Assembly (NCBI RefSeq): GCF_015709455.1
Contig: NZ_JADNQW010000005.1
Span: forward strand, 4,236,001 to 4,300,000
Reading direction: 5' to 3'
DNA length: 64,000 nucleotides
DNA from: Methylosinus sp. H3A
Lineage (GTDB): Bacteria > Pseudomonadota > Alphaproteobacteria > Rhizobiales > Beijerinckiaceae
The notes under the pieces were generated by a model. The model had not been told where the DNA came from and did no database searches. It was given only the letters and a program-made list of their open reading frames with translations. Below, piece after piece: positions 29,046 through 36,713 of the stretch. How positions within the stretch are numbered: position 1 is the stretch's first letter; the number at the start of each line of letters is the position of its first letter. Position numbers and translations under genes: made by a program.

Positions 29046-29545
29046 TTCGTCTCAGCCTTGCTCTCGAGTGTCTTTTTCATCGTGGTGTTGGCGAGCCATT
29101 CGCCGCGCAGCTCGCGCATGTTGCGCTGATAGGCGACATAGCCGCGCTGGGCGAAGAAATCCTTCGCCGCGTCGGAAGCGTCGACGCTGATCTCGCGCGC
29201 CCCACGCGCGGCGGCGAGTTTTTCCAGGGCGTCGGCGAGCGCCGACCCCACGCCCCGCCGCGCAGCGCGCGGATGCACATAGAGCATGTCGAAGAGCTTA
29301 TTCTCGCGCAGCGCGGCAAAGCCCGCGAGCTCGCCATCGAGCGAGGCGACGATGGTGAGCGCTCCCGCGAGCTTATTGGCGAAAGCCTCCGCGTCATCGG
29401 CCGCGGCGGCCCAGGCGGAACGCTGATCCTCGTCGTAATCCTCCGCCGCGAGCGTCTCGACGCTCGCGCGAAACAGCTCGGCGAGCCGAGGCGCGTCGGT
29501 CGGCAGCAAGGGCCGCAGGCCGGGGATGGAGGCGGCGCGCGCCAT
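29042..29545 (-). CDS. GNAT-family N-acetyltransferase
   Basis: A 167-residue acetyltransferase. The N-terminal strand-helix is IPGLRPLLPTDAPRLAELFR. MLYVHPRAARRGVGSALADAL has the acetyl-CoA pyrophosphate loop RRGVGSA, and KDFFAQRGYVAYQRNM closes the fold. The substrate is unknown. The start at 29545 lies two bases after the stop of the 44-residue membrane-protein gene, and its stop overlaps the cimA ATG, so the three are translationally linked. Confidence 0.88.
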   Translation of the reverse strand: MARAASIPGLRPLLPTDAPRLAELFRASVETLAAEDYDEDQRSAWAAAADDAEAFANKLAGALTIVASLDGELAGFAALRENKLFDMLYVHPRAARRGVGSALADALEKLAAARGAREISVDASDAAKDFFAQRGYVAYQRNMRELRGEWLANTTMKKTLESKAETK

Positions 29546-29547
29546 GG

Positions 29548-29682
29548 CTAGATGATCTCGAAGGCGGCGAGCACATGCCACGCGGCGATGGCGGCGAGCG
29601 CGAGGATGATGAGCTTGAACACGAGATAGGACGCCCAATGCCCCGGAAAGGGAAGAAATCGGCGCCAGTCGTTTCTACGCAT
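29548..29682 (-). CDS. 44-residue single-pass membrane protein
   Basis: ATG at 29682 gives MRRNDWRRFLPFPGHWASYL and then a membrane helix ending WHVLAAFEII. A GAGAGGAG ribosome-binding sequence lies at the right distance upstream. A positively charged, Trp-containing N-terminus followed by one helix suggests a small inner-membrane protein with the N-terminus inside. It is the first gene of a tight unit with the GNAT and cimA genes. I do not recognise the family. Confidence 0.6.
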   Translation of the reverse strand: MRRNDWRRFLPFPGHWASYLVFKLIILALAAIAAWHVLAAFEII

Positions 29683-29718
29683 GGGCGTGGTCTCCTCTCG
29701 TGATTTTTGTGCGCGTCT

Positions 29719-29742
29719 CCTTCTCCCGCTTGCGGGAGAAGG
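29719..29742. repeat. Short palindromic repeat, copy B of the GGGAGAAGG family
   Basis: A perfect palindrome: arm CCTTCTCCCGC, two-base loop, and the exact reverse complement. It is the outer module of the element at 27287-27440 standing alone. It lies between cysS and the 44-residue membrane-protein gene and could act as a weak terminator or mRNA-stabilising hairpin; no T-run adjoins it. Confidence 0.7.
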
Positions 29743-29787
29743 GGCGCGCGTCATGATGGTTGTAGATCGATCGGGACTCATGAAGCG

Positions 29788-31152
29788 TCATCGCTTCACC
29801 TCCCATGTCGTCGTTCCATCCTTATTGTCCTTGAGCGCGACGCCCATCGCCGCCAGCGCGTCGCGAATGCGGTCGGACTCGGCCCAGTTCTTGGCGGCGC
29901 GGGCGGCGAGGCGCGTCGATATCAGTGACGACACTTTTTCCGCATCCACTGCTTGCTTCGTCTCCCCATCGACCCAGCCCCGGTAGGCGCGAATGTCTAT
30001 GCCGAAGAGCTTCAATGCGCCGTCGAGCCTCGCCGCATCGAGCTCATGCAGAGCGGCGAGCGCGAGAGGCGTGTTGAGATCGTCTGCGAGCGCGTTCGAT
30101 ATCTCGCTGGATGCAGCAGGCGCGCTCGACGCCTCACCGATCTGCGCGCTCCATTTGCGCAGGCTCGCTTCCGCCTCCTCCAGCGCCTTCACGGTAAAAT
30201 CGATCGGCTGGCGATAATGCGTGCGCAACATAGCGAGGCGCAGCACTTCGCCCGGCCATTTCCGCCCGCCGAAATTCTCCGTGTGCAGCAGCTCATGGAT
30301 GGTCACGAAATTCCCCAGGCTCTTGGACATTTTCTCGCCCTCGACCTGCAGGAAGCCATTGTGCATCCAATAATTCGCCATCGCCTCATGACCGAAGGCG
30401 CAGCGCGTCTGCGCGATCTCGTTCTCGTGATGTGGAAAGACGAGATCGACGCCGCCGCCATGAATGTCGAAGATCTCGCCCAAATGTTTCCACGACATGG
30501 CCGAGCATTCGAGATGCCAGCCGGGACGCCCGCGTCCCCAGGGCGAGTCCCAACCCGGCTCGCTCTCCTTGGAGGGTTTCCACAGCACGAAATCCATGTC
30601 GCCGCGCTTATAGGGCGCGACATCGACGCGTGCGCCGGCGATCATCTCGTCCAGGGGACGACGCGACAGCCGGCCATAATCCGCCATCGACGGCACGTCG
30701 AACAGCACATGCCCGTCCGCGGCATAGGCGTGGCCGGCGGCGACGAGCTTCTCGATGATCGCGATCATCTCCAGAATATGCTCGGTGGCGCGCGGCTGCA
30801 CGCTCGGCTCGAGGCAGCCGAGCGCCTTCACATCCTCCTGGAAGATTTTATTGGTGCCCTCGGTCAGCTCGCGGATCGTGATTCCACGCTCGGCGGCGCG
30901 GGCGTTGATCTTGTCGTCGACGTCGGTGATGTTGCGGACATAAGTCACATGATCCGCGCCATAGAGATGACGCAGCAGGCGAAACAGCACGTCGAAGACG
31001 ATGATCGGCCGCGCATTGCCGATATGGGCGTAGTCATAGACGGTGGGGCCGCAGACATACATTCGCACATTCGCCGGATCGAGAGGACGAAACTCCTCCT
31101 TGGCGCGCGTCAGCGTATTGTAGAGCTTCAGAACGGGAGCGTCGGACGACAT
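29788..31152 (-). CDS. cysS: Cysteinyl-tRNA synthetase
   Basis: A 454-residue class I synthetase charging tRNA-Cys. The zinc Cys is in [18 protein letters not shown], which also holds the HIGH motif (as HIGN). Other zinc ligands are in [13 protein letters not shown] and [13 protein letters not shown]. The KMSKS loop is [12 protein letters not shown]. The ATG at 31152 ([16 protein letters not shown]) matches the family N-terminus; the frame is open another 34 codons upstream without similarity. Confidence 0.97.
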   Translation of the reverse strand: MSSDAPVLKLYNTLTRAKEEFRPLDPANVRMYVCGPTVYDYAHIGNARPIIVFDVLFRLLRHLYGADHVTYVRNITDVDDKINARAAERGITIRELTEGTNKIFQEDVKALGCLEPSVQPRATEHILEMIAIIEKLVAAGHAYAADGHVLFDVPSMADYGRLSRRPLDEMIAGARVDVAPYKRGDMDFVLWKPSKESEPGWDSPWGRGRPGWHLECSAMSWKHLGEIFDIHGGGVDLVFPHHENEIAQTRCAFGHEAMANYWMHNGFLQVEGEKMSKSLGNFVTIHELLHTENFGGRKWPGEVLRLAMLRTHYRQPIDFTVKALEEAEASLRKWSAQIGEASSAPAASSEISNALADDLNTPLALAALHELDAARLDGALKLFGIDIRAYRGWVDGETKQAVDAEKVSSLISTRLAARAAKNWAESDRIRDALAAMGVALKDNKDGTTTWEVKR

Positions 31153-31738
31153 GAATTTCCCCTCGGCCTGCCGGCCCGGGGCGTCATTGCGTGTCATAGC
31201 GAGGGACGTGACGGCTCCGGCCAGCTTTTGCGCTAGCTGATAATGATCCGACAAAGGATGCAGGAACGGAGCGTGCTCATCATGGGCCTTAACATGCTCG
31301 CTCCCCGGCCGTCCGTCAAGTCGCAGTCCCGATCGACTGTCCCGAATTCGCCGCGGCTTCTCCGCGACGCCTCGCCGGACGCGAGCGCGGGCTTGCTATA
31401 TATATCGTTCTACGATAGGAAATATCTCGTAGAACGATGTAATTGCCGATGCCGGCCCGCATCGTCGATTGCGCCTGTTCGCATCCTCGCTCTTCCTCCG
31501 GCGGCCGCCCGTTGATCCCTCTCGAAGCGGTCGATCCGGAGAGAGCGCGGCGATGCGGGCCGGGGGCGCGCGTCGCTGTCGCTTCTCGTCGCCGGAGGCG
31601 CGCTCCCCGGTCGATCGAGCCGCCTTCGCCCATCCCGCAGGTCGAAGGCGGCTCGAATGAAAACGAAAGAAGAAGGCCTCGTCGGCCTCGCGATCGGCGC
31701 GAGCGGCGTTTCGAGCGCCCGCAAATGGAGGAAACGAA
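31153..31738. other. 586-bp intergenic region with paired dyads, no protein gene seen
   Basis: The region lies between divergent cysS and the Cys-rich secreted-protein gene. The only clear structure is the dyad pair at 31403-31438. The GC-rich right half (31440-31720) encodes nothing I can support. Promoters for both flanking genes should lie here, but I cannot place them with confidence. Confidence 0.5.
31403..31438. promoter_or_regulatory. Two copies of a TATCGT-TCT-ACGATA-type dyad forming a larger inverted repeat
   Basis: TATCGTTCTACGATA (31403-31417) is a dyad with a three-base centre. A second copy, CTCGTAGAACGAT, lies at 31426-31438 in the opposite sense. Together the two give perfect 12-bp arms (31404-31415 and 31427-31438) around 11 bases. 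No T-run follows, so a tandem operator is more likely than a terminator. No regulator gene adjoins it. Confidence 0.5.
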
Positions 31739-32005
31739 ATGAAAATACGCCTCGTCGTCACACTCGCCCTGGTCGCCGCCGCAGCCGGCGCGAGCGTCGC
31801 TCGGGCCAATCCCTATCGGTTGGGCGATCTCTTCTCCCCGCGATTCGTCGAAAAAGTGAGCTGCGACATGCGTGGAGACGACAAGCAGGCCCATTGCATG
31901 GAGAGCTGTGACGAAGTCTGGATCAAGGCGACGCAGGCCTATAATGGCAATATCGACAAGGCCAAGGTCGAGAAGACGTCCTGCGAGGCCAAATGCGGCT
32001 GCTGA
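31739..32005 (+). CDS. Small secreted cysteine-rich protein
   Basis: An 88-residue precursor with signal peptide MKIRLVVTLALVAAAAGASV and probable cleavage after ARA. The mature part of about 65 residues has six Cys: VSCD, HCMESC, TSCEAKCGC. Three disulfides or a metal site are possible. A GGAGG ribosome-binding sequence sits seven bases before the ATG. I do not recognise the family. It is alone, downstream of the paired dyads at 31.4 kb and upstream of hom. The strong SD and signal peptide make it a credible gene. Confidence 0.75.
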   Translation: MKIRLVVTLALVAAAAGASVARANPYRLGDLFSPRFVEKVSCDMRGDDKQAHCMESCDEVWIKATQAYNGNIDKAKVEKTSCEAKCGC

Positions 32006-32172
32006 CCGGCCGGCGCTGAACCGCCGAGGTCCATGATTCGGCGCGCCGCCGCTCGCGTTCGGCGCGCCGCCCCCGGGAAGGCTTTCCTTGATCCGCCCGC
32101 CGGAATAAGTCACAACAGCCCGCGCCGGGGCCTCGCGTCGCGGCGCGAACTCTTTGTCCGGAACAGTGTCAA

Positions 32173-33480
32173 ATGGCGGAAATCTTGCGCGTCGGCGTCG
32201 CGGGCTTGGGCACGGTGGGCGCTTCTGTCGTGCGGCTCCTGCAGCGGCAGGCGCAGGCGCTCGCGGGCCGCACGGGGCGCGACATCGTCGTCACGGCCGT
32301 TTCCGCCCGCGATCCCGGCAAGGACCGCGGCGTCGACCTCGGCGGCGCGACCTTCCATGACGATCCGGTCGCCCTCGCCGCCTCCGACGCCATCGACCTT
32401 TTCGTCGAGCTCATCGGCGGCGCCGAGGGGCCGGCGCGCCTCAGCGTCGAGACGGCGCTCGCCAAGGGCAAATCCGTCGTCACCGCCAATAAGGCGCTGC
32501 TCTCCGCGCATGGCTCGGCGCTCGCCGAGCTCGCCGAGAGCCGCCATGTCGCGCTCGCCTTCGAGGCCTCGGTCGCCGGCGGCATCCCCATCGTCAAGAC
32601 GTTGCGGGAGGGGCTCGCCGGCAATTCGATCGAGCGCGTCTACGGCATTCTCAACGGCACCTGCAATTACATCCTGTCCCGCATGGAGGCGGAGCGCCTC
32701 TCCTTCGAGGAATGCCTGAAGGAGGCGCAGCGCTTGGGCTACGCCGAGGCCGATCCGACCTTCGACATAGGCGGCTTCGACACGGCGCATAAATTGTCCA
32801 TTCTCGCCTCGCTCGCCTTCGGCGCACGCATCGCGCCCGAGGCCGTCGAGATCGAAGGCATAGAGCGCGTCACCTTGGCCGATATCGACGCCGCGGGCGA
32901 GCTCGGCTTCCGCATCAAGCTGCTCGGCGTCGCCCAGCGCACGGCGCAGGGCATAGAGCAGCGCGTGCATCCGACCATGGTGCGCAAGACGACGGCGATC
33001 GCCCAGGTGATGGGCGTCACCAACGCCGTCACCATAGACGCCGACGCGGTGCATGAGCTGACGCTCGTCGGCCCCGGCGCCGGCGGCGACGCCACGGCTT
33101 CCGCCGTCGTCGCCGATATAGCGGATGTGGCCAGAGGCGTGCGCTCGGCCCCCTTCGGTCTGCCGAGCGCCTCGCTGCGCAAGCTCGAGCGCGCGCCGGC
33201 GGCGCTGCACGAGGGCGGCTATTACATTCGCCTGTCGGTGCCGGATGTGCCCGGCGCCTTCGCCGCCATCGCCACGCGCATGGCGGAGCGCAAGATTTCG
33301 CTGGAGAGCATCATGCAGCACGGCGCGCGCACCGCGCGGCGCGTCGGCGAGTCGCCGGTCGGCGTGATTCTCATCACCCATGCGACGACGGAGCGCCTGG
33401 TGCGCGAGGCTCTGGAGGCGATCTACGCCGACGGCACCATCGCCGAGCCGGCGCAAGTCATCCGCATCGAGCGCGAATAG
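32173..33480 (+). CDS. hom: Homoserine dehydrogenase
   Basis: A 435-residue enzyme that reduces aspartate semialdehyde to homoserine, the branch point to threonine and methionine. The nucleotide-binding loop is GVAGLGTVGASVV. KSVVTANKALLS and GTCNYILSRME are catalytic-domain motifs, and EADPTFDIGGFDTAHKLSIL carries the substrate-binding residues. The last 80 residues (YYIRLSVPDVPGAFAAIATR) are an ACT domain, indicating allosteric control, typically by threonine. glpX follows 23 bp later and is probably co-transcribed. Confidence 0.96.
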   Translation: MAEILRVGVAGLGTVGASVVRLLQRQAQALAGRTGRDIVVTAVSARDPGKDRGVDLGGATFHDDPVALAASDAIDLFVELIGGAEGPARLSVETALAKGKSVVTANKALLSAHGSALAELAESRHVALAFEASVAGGIPIVKTLREGLAGNSIERVYGILNGTCNYILSRMEAERLSFEECLKEAQRLGYAEADPTFDIGGFDTAHKLSILASLAFGARIAPEAVEIEGIERVTLADIDAAGELGFRIKLLGVAQRTAQGIEQRVHPTMVRKTTAIAQVMGVTNAVTIDADAVHELTLVGPGAGGDATASAVVADIADVARGVRSAPFGLPSASLRKLERAPAALHEGGYYIRLSVPDVPGAFAAIATRMAERKISLESIMQHGARTARRVGESPVGVILITHATTERLVREALEAIYADGTIAEPAQVIRIERE

Positions 33481-33503
33481 AGCGCATCGCCGGAGATAAA
33501 GGC

Positions 33504-34499
33504 ATGGCGCGCGCCCCATCGGCCGTCGACAAATCCCTCGACCGCAATCTGACCCTCGAGCTCGCCCGCGTCACCGAGCGGGCGGCGGTGGCGGCGGCGC
33601 GCTGGCGCGGGCGCGGCGATGAGATGGCGGCGGATCAGGCCGCCGTGGACGCGATGCGCAGCGAATTGGACAAGCTCGCGATTCGCGGCCGCGTCGTCAT
33701 CGGCGAGGGCGAGCGCGACTCGGCCCCCATGCTGTTCATCGGCGAGGAGGTCGGCGCCGGCGGCGGCCCGCGAGTCGACCTCGCTGTCGCCCCGCTCGAG
33801 GGCTCGACGCTCTGCGCCAAGGATATGCCAGGCGCGATCTCCATCGTCGCCATCGCCGCGGCGGGCTCGCTGCTCTATGCACCGGACGTCTATATGGACA
33901 AGATCGCGATCGGCCCCTTCTATCCCAAGGGAATCGTCGATCTCGACAATGAGCCGGGCGCCAATATCGCCGCGCTGGCCGAGGCCAAAGGCGTCGCGGC
34001 TCAGGATGTGACCGTCTGCATATTGGACCGGCCGCGCCACGCCGAATTGATCGCCAAATGCCGCGCCGCGGGCGCGCGGGTGCGGCTCATCAGCGACGGC
34101 GATGTGGCCGGCATCATCTTCACCGCCCAGCCGGCCGAGACCGGCGTCGACATGTATCTGGGCGCGGGCGGCGCGCCGGAGGGCGTGCTGGCGGCGGCCG
34201 TGCTGCGCTGCGTCGGCGGCCAAATGCAGGGGCGCCTGCTGCTCGACAGCGCGGCCAAGGTCGCGCGGGCGGCGGAGATGGGCGTGCTCGAGCCGCGCAA
34301 GAAATATGAGATCGAGGAGCTCGCCTCGAGCGACGTCGTCGTCTGCGCGACCGGCGTCACCGACGGGCCATTGCTCTTCGGCGTCGTCTTCGGCAAGGAT
34401 TTCATCGAGACGGAGACGCTCGTCTATCGCTCCTCGACCGGCACGGTGCGGCGCATCAGCGCCCAGCATCGCGTGGCGGGGAAATTCGTGGCCGAATGA
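33504..34499 (+). CDS. glpX: Class II fructose-1,6-bisphosphatase (GlpX) with altered DPLEG motif
   Basis: A 331-residue GlpX-family phosphatase of gluconeogenesis and, in autotrophs, the Calvin cycle. Family segments present: LELARVTERAAVAAARW, VIGEGERDSAPMLFIGEEVG, YAPDVYMDKIAIGP, DVTVCILDRPRH, LISDGDVAGII and GAGGAPEGVLAAAVLRC. The usual metal-binding DP(L/I)EGT reads APLEGS, with Ala96 where Asp is expected and Glu99 kept. That could reduce or alter activity. It follows hom by 23 bp, and a strong hairpin terminator follows at 34520. Confidence 0.9.
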   Translation: MARAPSAVDKSLDRNLTLELARVTERAAVAAARWRGRGDEMAADQAAVDAMRSELDKLAIRGRVVIGEGERDSAPMLFIGEEVGAGGGPRVDLAVAPLEGSTLCAKDMPGAISIVAIAAAGSLLYAPDVYMDKIAIGPFYPKGIVDLDNEPGANIAALAEAKGVAAQDVTVCILDRPRHAELIAKCRAAGARVRLISDGDVAGIIFTAQPAETGVDMYLGAGGAPEGVLAAAVLRCVGGQMQGRLLLDSAAKVARAAEMGVLEPRKKYEIEELASSDVVVCATGVTDGPLLFGVVFGKDFIETETLVYRSSTGTVRRISAQHRVAGKFVAE

Positions 34500-34519
34500 C
34501 ATTCGCCGAAGCTGCGCGC

Positions 34520-34572
34520 TAGAGTCTTTTCATGTTTCATCGGAACATGAAAAGACTCTATGCTTTTTGTTT
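34520..34572. terminator. Perfect 17-bp hairpin followed by T-rich sequence, glpX terminator
   Basis: Arms 34520-34536 (TAGAGTCTTTTCATGTT) and 34544-34560 are exact reverse complements, with a seven-base loop. TGCTTTTTGTTTAA follows on the plus strand. It lies between glpX and the convergent recombinase gene, whose stop is at 34571, so it may stop both. The long AT-containing stem differs from the GC-rich terminators elsewhere in the window. Confidence 0.75.
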
Positions 34573-35152
34573 AACCCAACTGCCCGTTCCGACCGGGAAA
34601 CGCATCGCGCAGGCTCCGCCGGAGCGTGCGAACGGATACGCCCAGCCCCACCGCCACATCCTGCAACTGCGTTTTCTCGTCTCGAATGGCTTCGAAGGCG
34701 TCGGCGATCTGATTAGGGCTGAGCGATTTCGGCCGGCCGAGCGTGCAGCCGCGCGCGCGCGCGGCGGACAGCCCCGCCCGCGTTCTCTCGCTGATGAGGG
34801 AGCGCTCGAACTCGGCCAGCGCCGCCATCATATGGAACATCAGCCGGCCGCCCGATGAGGTCGTGTTGATGTTCTCCGTCAGAGACTGAAAATTGATCCC
34901 TCGCTTGCCGAGTTGATCCATCAGCACGACGAGAGCCGGCAAAGACCGGCCGAGCCGATCCAGCCGCCAGACGATCAAAGTATCGCCCGACTTCAAATTT
35001 TGCATCGCCTTCTCCAGACCTGCGCGACCAAAATCGAGTCCTGATCGCCCATGATCTGTAAAAATTTCATCACATCCTACCTTTTCTAAGGCTTGGATCT
35101 GCAGATCGAGTTTCTGCTCGTCCGTCGATACTCGCGCATAGCCGACGATCAT
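34571..35152 (-). CDS. Serine recombinase (resolvase/invertase family)
   Basis: A 193-residue site-specific recombinase. The catalytic Ser9 is in GYARVSTDEQ. The remaining active-site residues lie in KSGDTLIVWRLDRLGRS. The helix AALAEFERSLISERTRAGL is the dimer/DNA-contact helix. The C-terminal HTH (LSPNQIADAFEAIRDEKTQLQDVAVGLGVSVRTLRRSL) is of the Hin/resolvase type. The length is right for a complete small resolvase or invertase. No transposase or inverted terminal repeats are visible beside it, so it looks like a stand-alone remnant or the motor of a small element. The sequence upstream (35153-35381) is AT-rich and may hold its crossover site. Confidence 0.92.
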   Translation of the reverse strand: MIVGYARVSTDEQKLDLQIQALEKVGCDEIFTDHGRSGLDFGRAGLEKAMQNLKSGDTLIVWRLDRLGRSLPALVVLMDQLGKRGINFQSLTENINTTSSGGRLMFHMMAALAEFERSLISERTRAGLSAARARGCTLGRPKSLSPNQIADAFEAIRDEKTQLQDVAVGLGVSVRTLRRSLRDAFPGRNGQLG

Positions 35153-35381
35153 TATTTGTTCTCGTGTCTCGATGCCAAAATAGCGCCGTTACAGCGTAAA
35201 GAATCGGTTTTTGTCTACCAATCAATCTCATTACGAGACAGAAAGGCTTGACAAAATCGGTCCTTTCTTTCCAGCGCCTTGAAATATGCGCTCGGTTAAA
35301 ATAATCCTGTAATTACAATGCTAACATGCGCACGATGTCACAGGATTTTTACGCGCTAGTTATGGTCACAAAGGACCGTTT
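35153..35381. other. AT-rich spacer upstream of recombinase; candidate crossover/promoter region
   Basis: This divergent gap is clearly more AT-rich than its surroundings. It holds the dyad TCTCATTACGAGA (35226-35238), a TTGACA (35248-35253) without a well-spaced -10, and TTGAAA (35279-35284) with AATAAT 15 bases later (35300-35305). These could be a resolvase site and the promoter for the downstream pair; none is certain. Confidence 0.4.
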
Positions 35382-35684
35382 ATGCCGCGAAATCGAGAGT
35401 TCGACGCTGCCGCCCAGCGCCGACGCGGGAATGAAAAAATGTCTTCTTTCCCTTCGACCTTAGGCAGCAACGAGCTTGCTGTCCCGGACGAGCGCGCGCG
35501 CCCCGGCGACCTCGAGGCCGGGGATATCCGCGTGTCGGACACTGTCACCGGAATGATGATCGCCGCGATCTCCGGCGCTGTCGTCGGGCTTCTGGCGGCC
35601 GGAGGGGCCGCTTGTGCGGCGCTGGTCTTCGTGGCGGCGGTTGTCGGCGTCTATGCGGGCTGGCAGGCGCGAGGAGGCGCCTGA
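35382..35684 (+). CDS. Small two-helix membrane protein, unknown family
   Basis: A 100-residue protein. An AAAGGA ribosome-binding sequence six bases before the ATG supports this start; a second ATG at 35439 has weaker support. The first 50 residues are polar. The rest forms two tight hydrophobic segments (GMMIAAISGAVVGLLAAGG and ACAALVFVAAVVGVYAGW) rich in Gly and Ala. Its stop shares a base with the ATG of the next gene (TGATG). I do not recognise it. It lies next to the recombinase gene, in a region that looks accessory. Confidence 0.7.
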   Translation: MPRNREFDAAAQRRRGNEKMSSFPSTLGSNELAVPDERARPGDLEAGDIRVSDTVTGMMIAAISGAVVGLLAAGGAACAALVFVAAVVGVYAGWQARGGA

Positions 35685-36301
35685 TGTCGGGCCGCTCCAC
35701 ACGCGCCTGCGCCAGCGCAACGCCCTTCGGACGGCGTGGACTGCGTCGTGACGAAGAATCGGGAAGCCGGCGATCCGGCGACGATCAGAGCAAATATCGC
35801 CGCGTCAGGCTGCGGGCGCTCGGCGCGGAGCTGACGCTCGTCTATGCCGTCGATTTCCAGGGCCTCGCGCCGCAATTTCTGGTGCGGTTCGACGAAGACG
35901 GACCTTATCTCTCCGTCGGCGATCCTGTCGCATTTTCGCTGGCGTCGAAGGGCGAGCCGATGGGAGCCGATCGGAGCAAACGTCCTCGCATTCCGACGGA
36001 CGGGGATTCGGACCAAAGCCGAATCCTGCTGATCGCCGGAGAGGAGGATGCGATCGATCGCGCCGCCGCTCAACCTACGCAAAATCACGGACAAATTCCG
36101 CTCGACACTGCGGACATAGCCGTGGATATGCTCATCGGCTATTCGATCGAGGCCGTTGAACGCCGCCTGGTCCTGCGCACATTGCGCCGCTTCAACGGCG
36201 ACTATCGACAGACCGCCTTCGCTCTGGGCCTGTCGACGCAAGAATTGTCGGCGAAACTGCTGGCGCTGCTCTACGCGGACGCATCCTCGTCCGCGGAATG
36301 A
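35684..36301 (+). CDS. Fis-type helix-turn-helix protein, coupled to the small membrane protein
   Basis: A 205-residue protein. The C-terminal 45 residues (YSIEAVERRLVLRTLRRFNG, then DYRQTAFALGLSTQELSAKL) resemble the Fis/NtrC C-terminal HTH. The N-terminal 100 residues (RRVRLRALGAELTLVYAVDF, APQFLVRFDEDGPYLSVGDP) match nothing I know, and the middle is polar linker. It has a GGAGG sequence seven bases before its ATG and overlaps the membrane-protein gene by one base, so the two products are probably made together. There is no AAA sigma-54-activation domain. A DNA-binding role is inference from the HTH. Confidence 0.65.
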   Translation: MSGRSTRACASATPFGRRGLRRDEESGSRRSGDDQSKYRRVRLRALGAELTLVYAVDFQGLAPQFLVRFDEDGPYLSVGDPVAFSLASKGEPMGADRSKRPRIPTDGDSDQSRILLIAGEEDAIDRAAAQPTQNHGQIPLDTADIAVDMLIGYSIEAVERRLVLRTLRRFNGDYRQTAFALGLSTQELSAKLLALLYADASSSAE

Positions 36302-36364
36302 CGCTGAGGGGCGATCTTCGCCGCGCGGATCGTCTTTTGACGACCCGCGACGGCGAAGCGAAAA

Positions 36365-36508
36365 TCAATATTTGCGGCCGGTCTCGAGCTGCGTCTTCGC
36401 GTCGAGCGGCTTCTTCGGCGGCGGGGTCAGGTCGGGCTGCGACTGCGCCGCGCAGGCGGCGAGCGAAAGGGCGATCAGAATAGCGGCGAGCGGACGAAGA
36501 GAGCGCAT
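36365..36508 (-). CDS. Small lipoprotein
   Basis: ATG at 36508 gives a 47-residue precursor: MRSLRPLAAILIALSLAAC is a lipoprotein signal with lipobox SLAAC. The mature part is about 29 residues, rich in Pro, Lys and Gln (QPDLTPPPKKPLDAKTQLET), and ends GRKY. Tiny lipoproteins of this build are common in alphaproteobacteria (entericidin- or LptM-like in layout, though no family motif is visible). It is convergent with the Fis-type gene and divergent from the rRNA methyltransferase gene. Confidence 0.6.
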   Translation of the reverse strand: MRSLRPLAAILIALSLAACAAQSQPDLTPPPKKPLDAKTQLETGRKY

Positions 36509-36713
36509 TTTGGCTTCCGTCGATGGGGGGTGGAAAATGCCGTGATTTTCGCGGCGCAACATGACTTGAGCGAGGCCATTGAGGCCAGAATGTGGCCATG
36601 AGCGCGACCATGGCTATTTTCTGAGACTTTTTGTTTTTCCACGCGCTATCTGCTCTCGAGGGGCGTGCAGGCGCTGGCCTGCGGGCCCCAGAGGCCGTAA
36701 AGCTGGACCGACC

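Noticed and set aside
31404-31438. Intrinsic terminator
   Set aside because: The arms are perfect, but no T-run follows on either strand and each arm is itself a dyad, which fits operators better.
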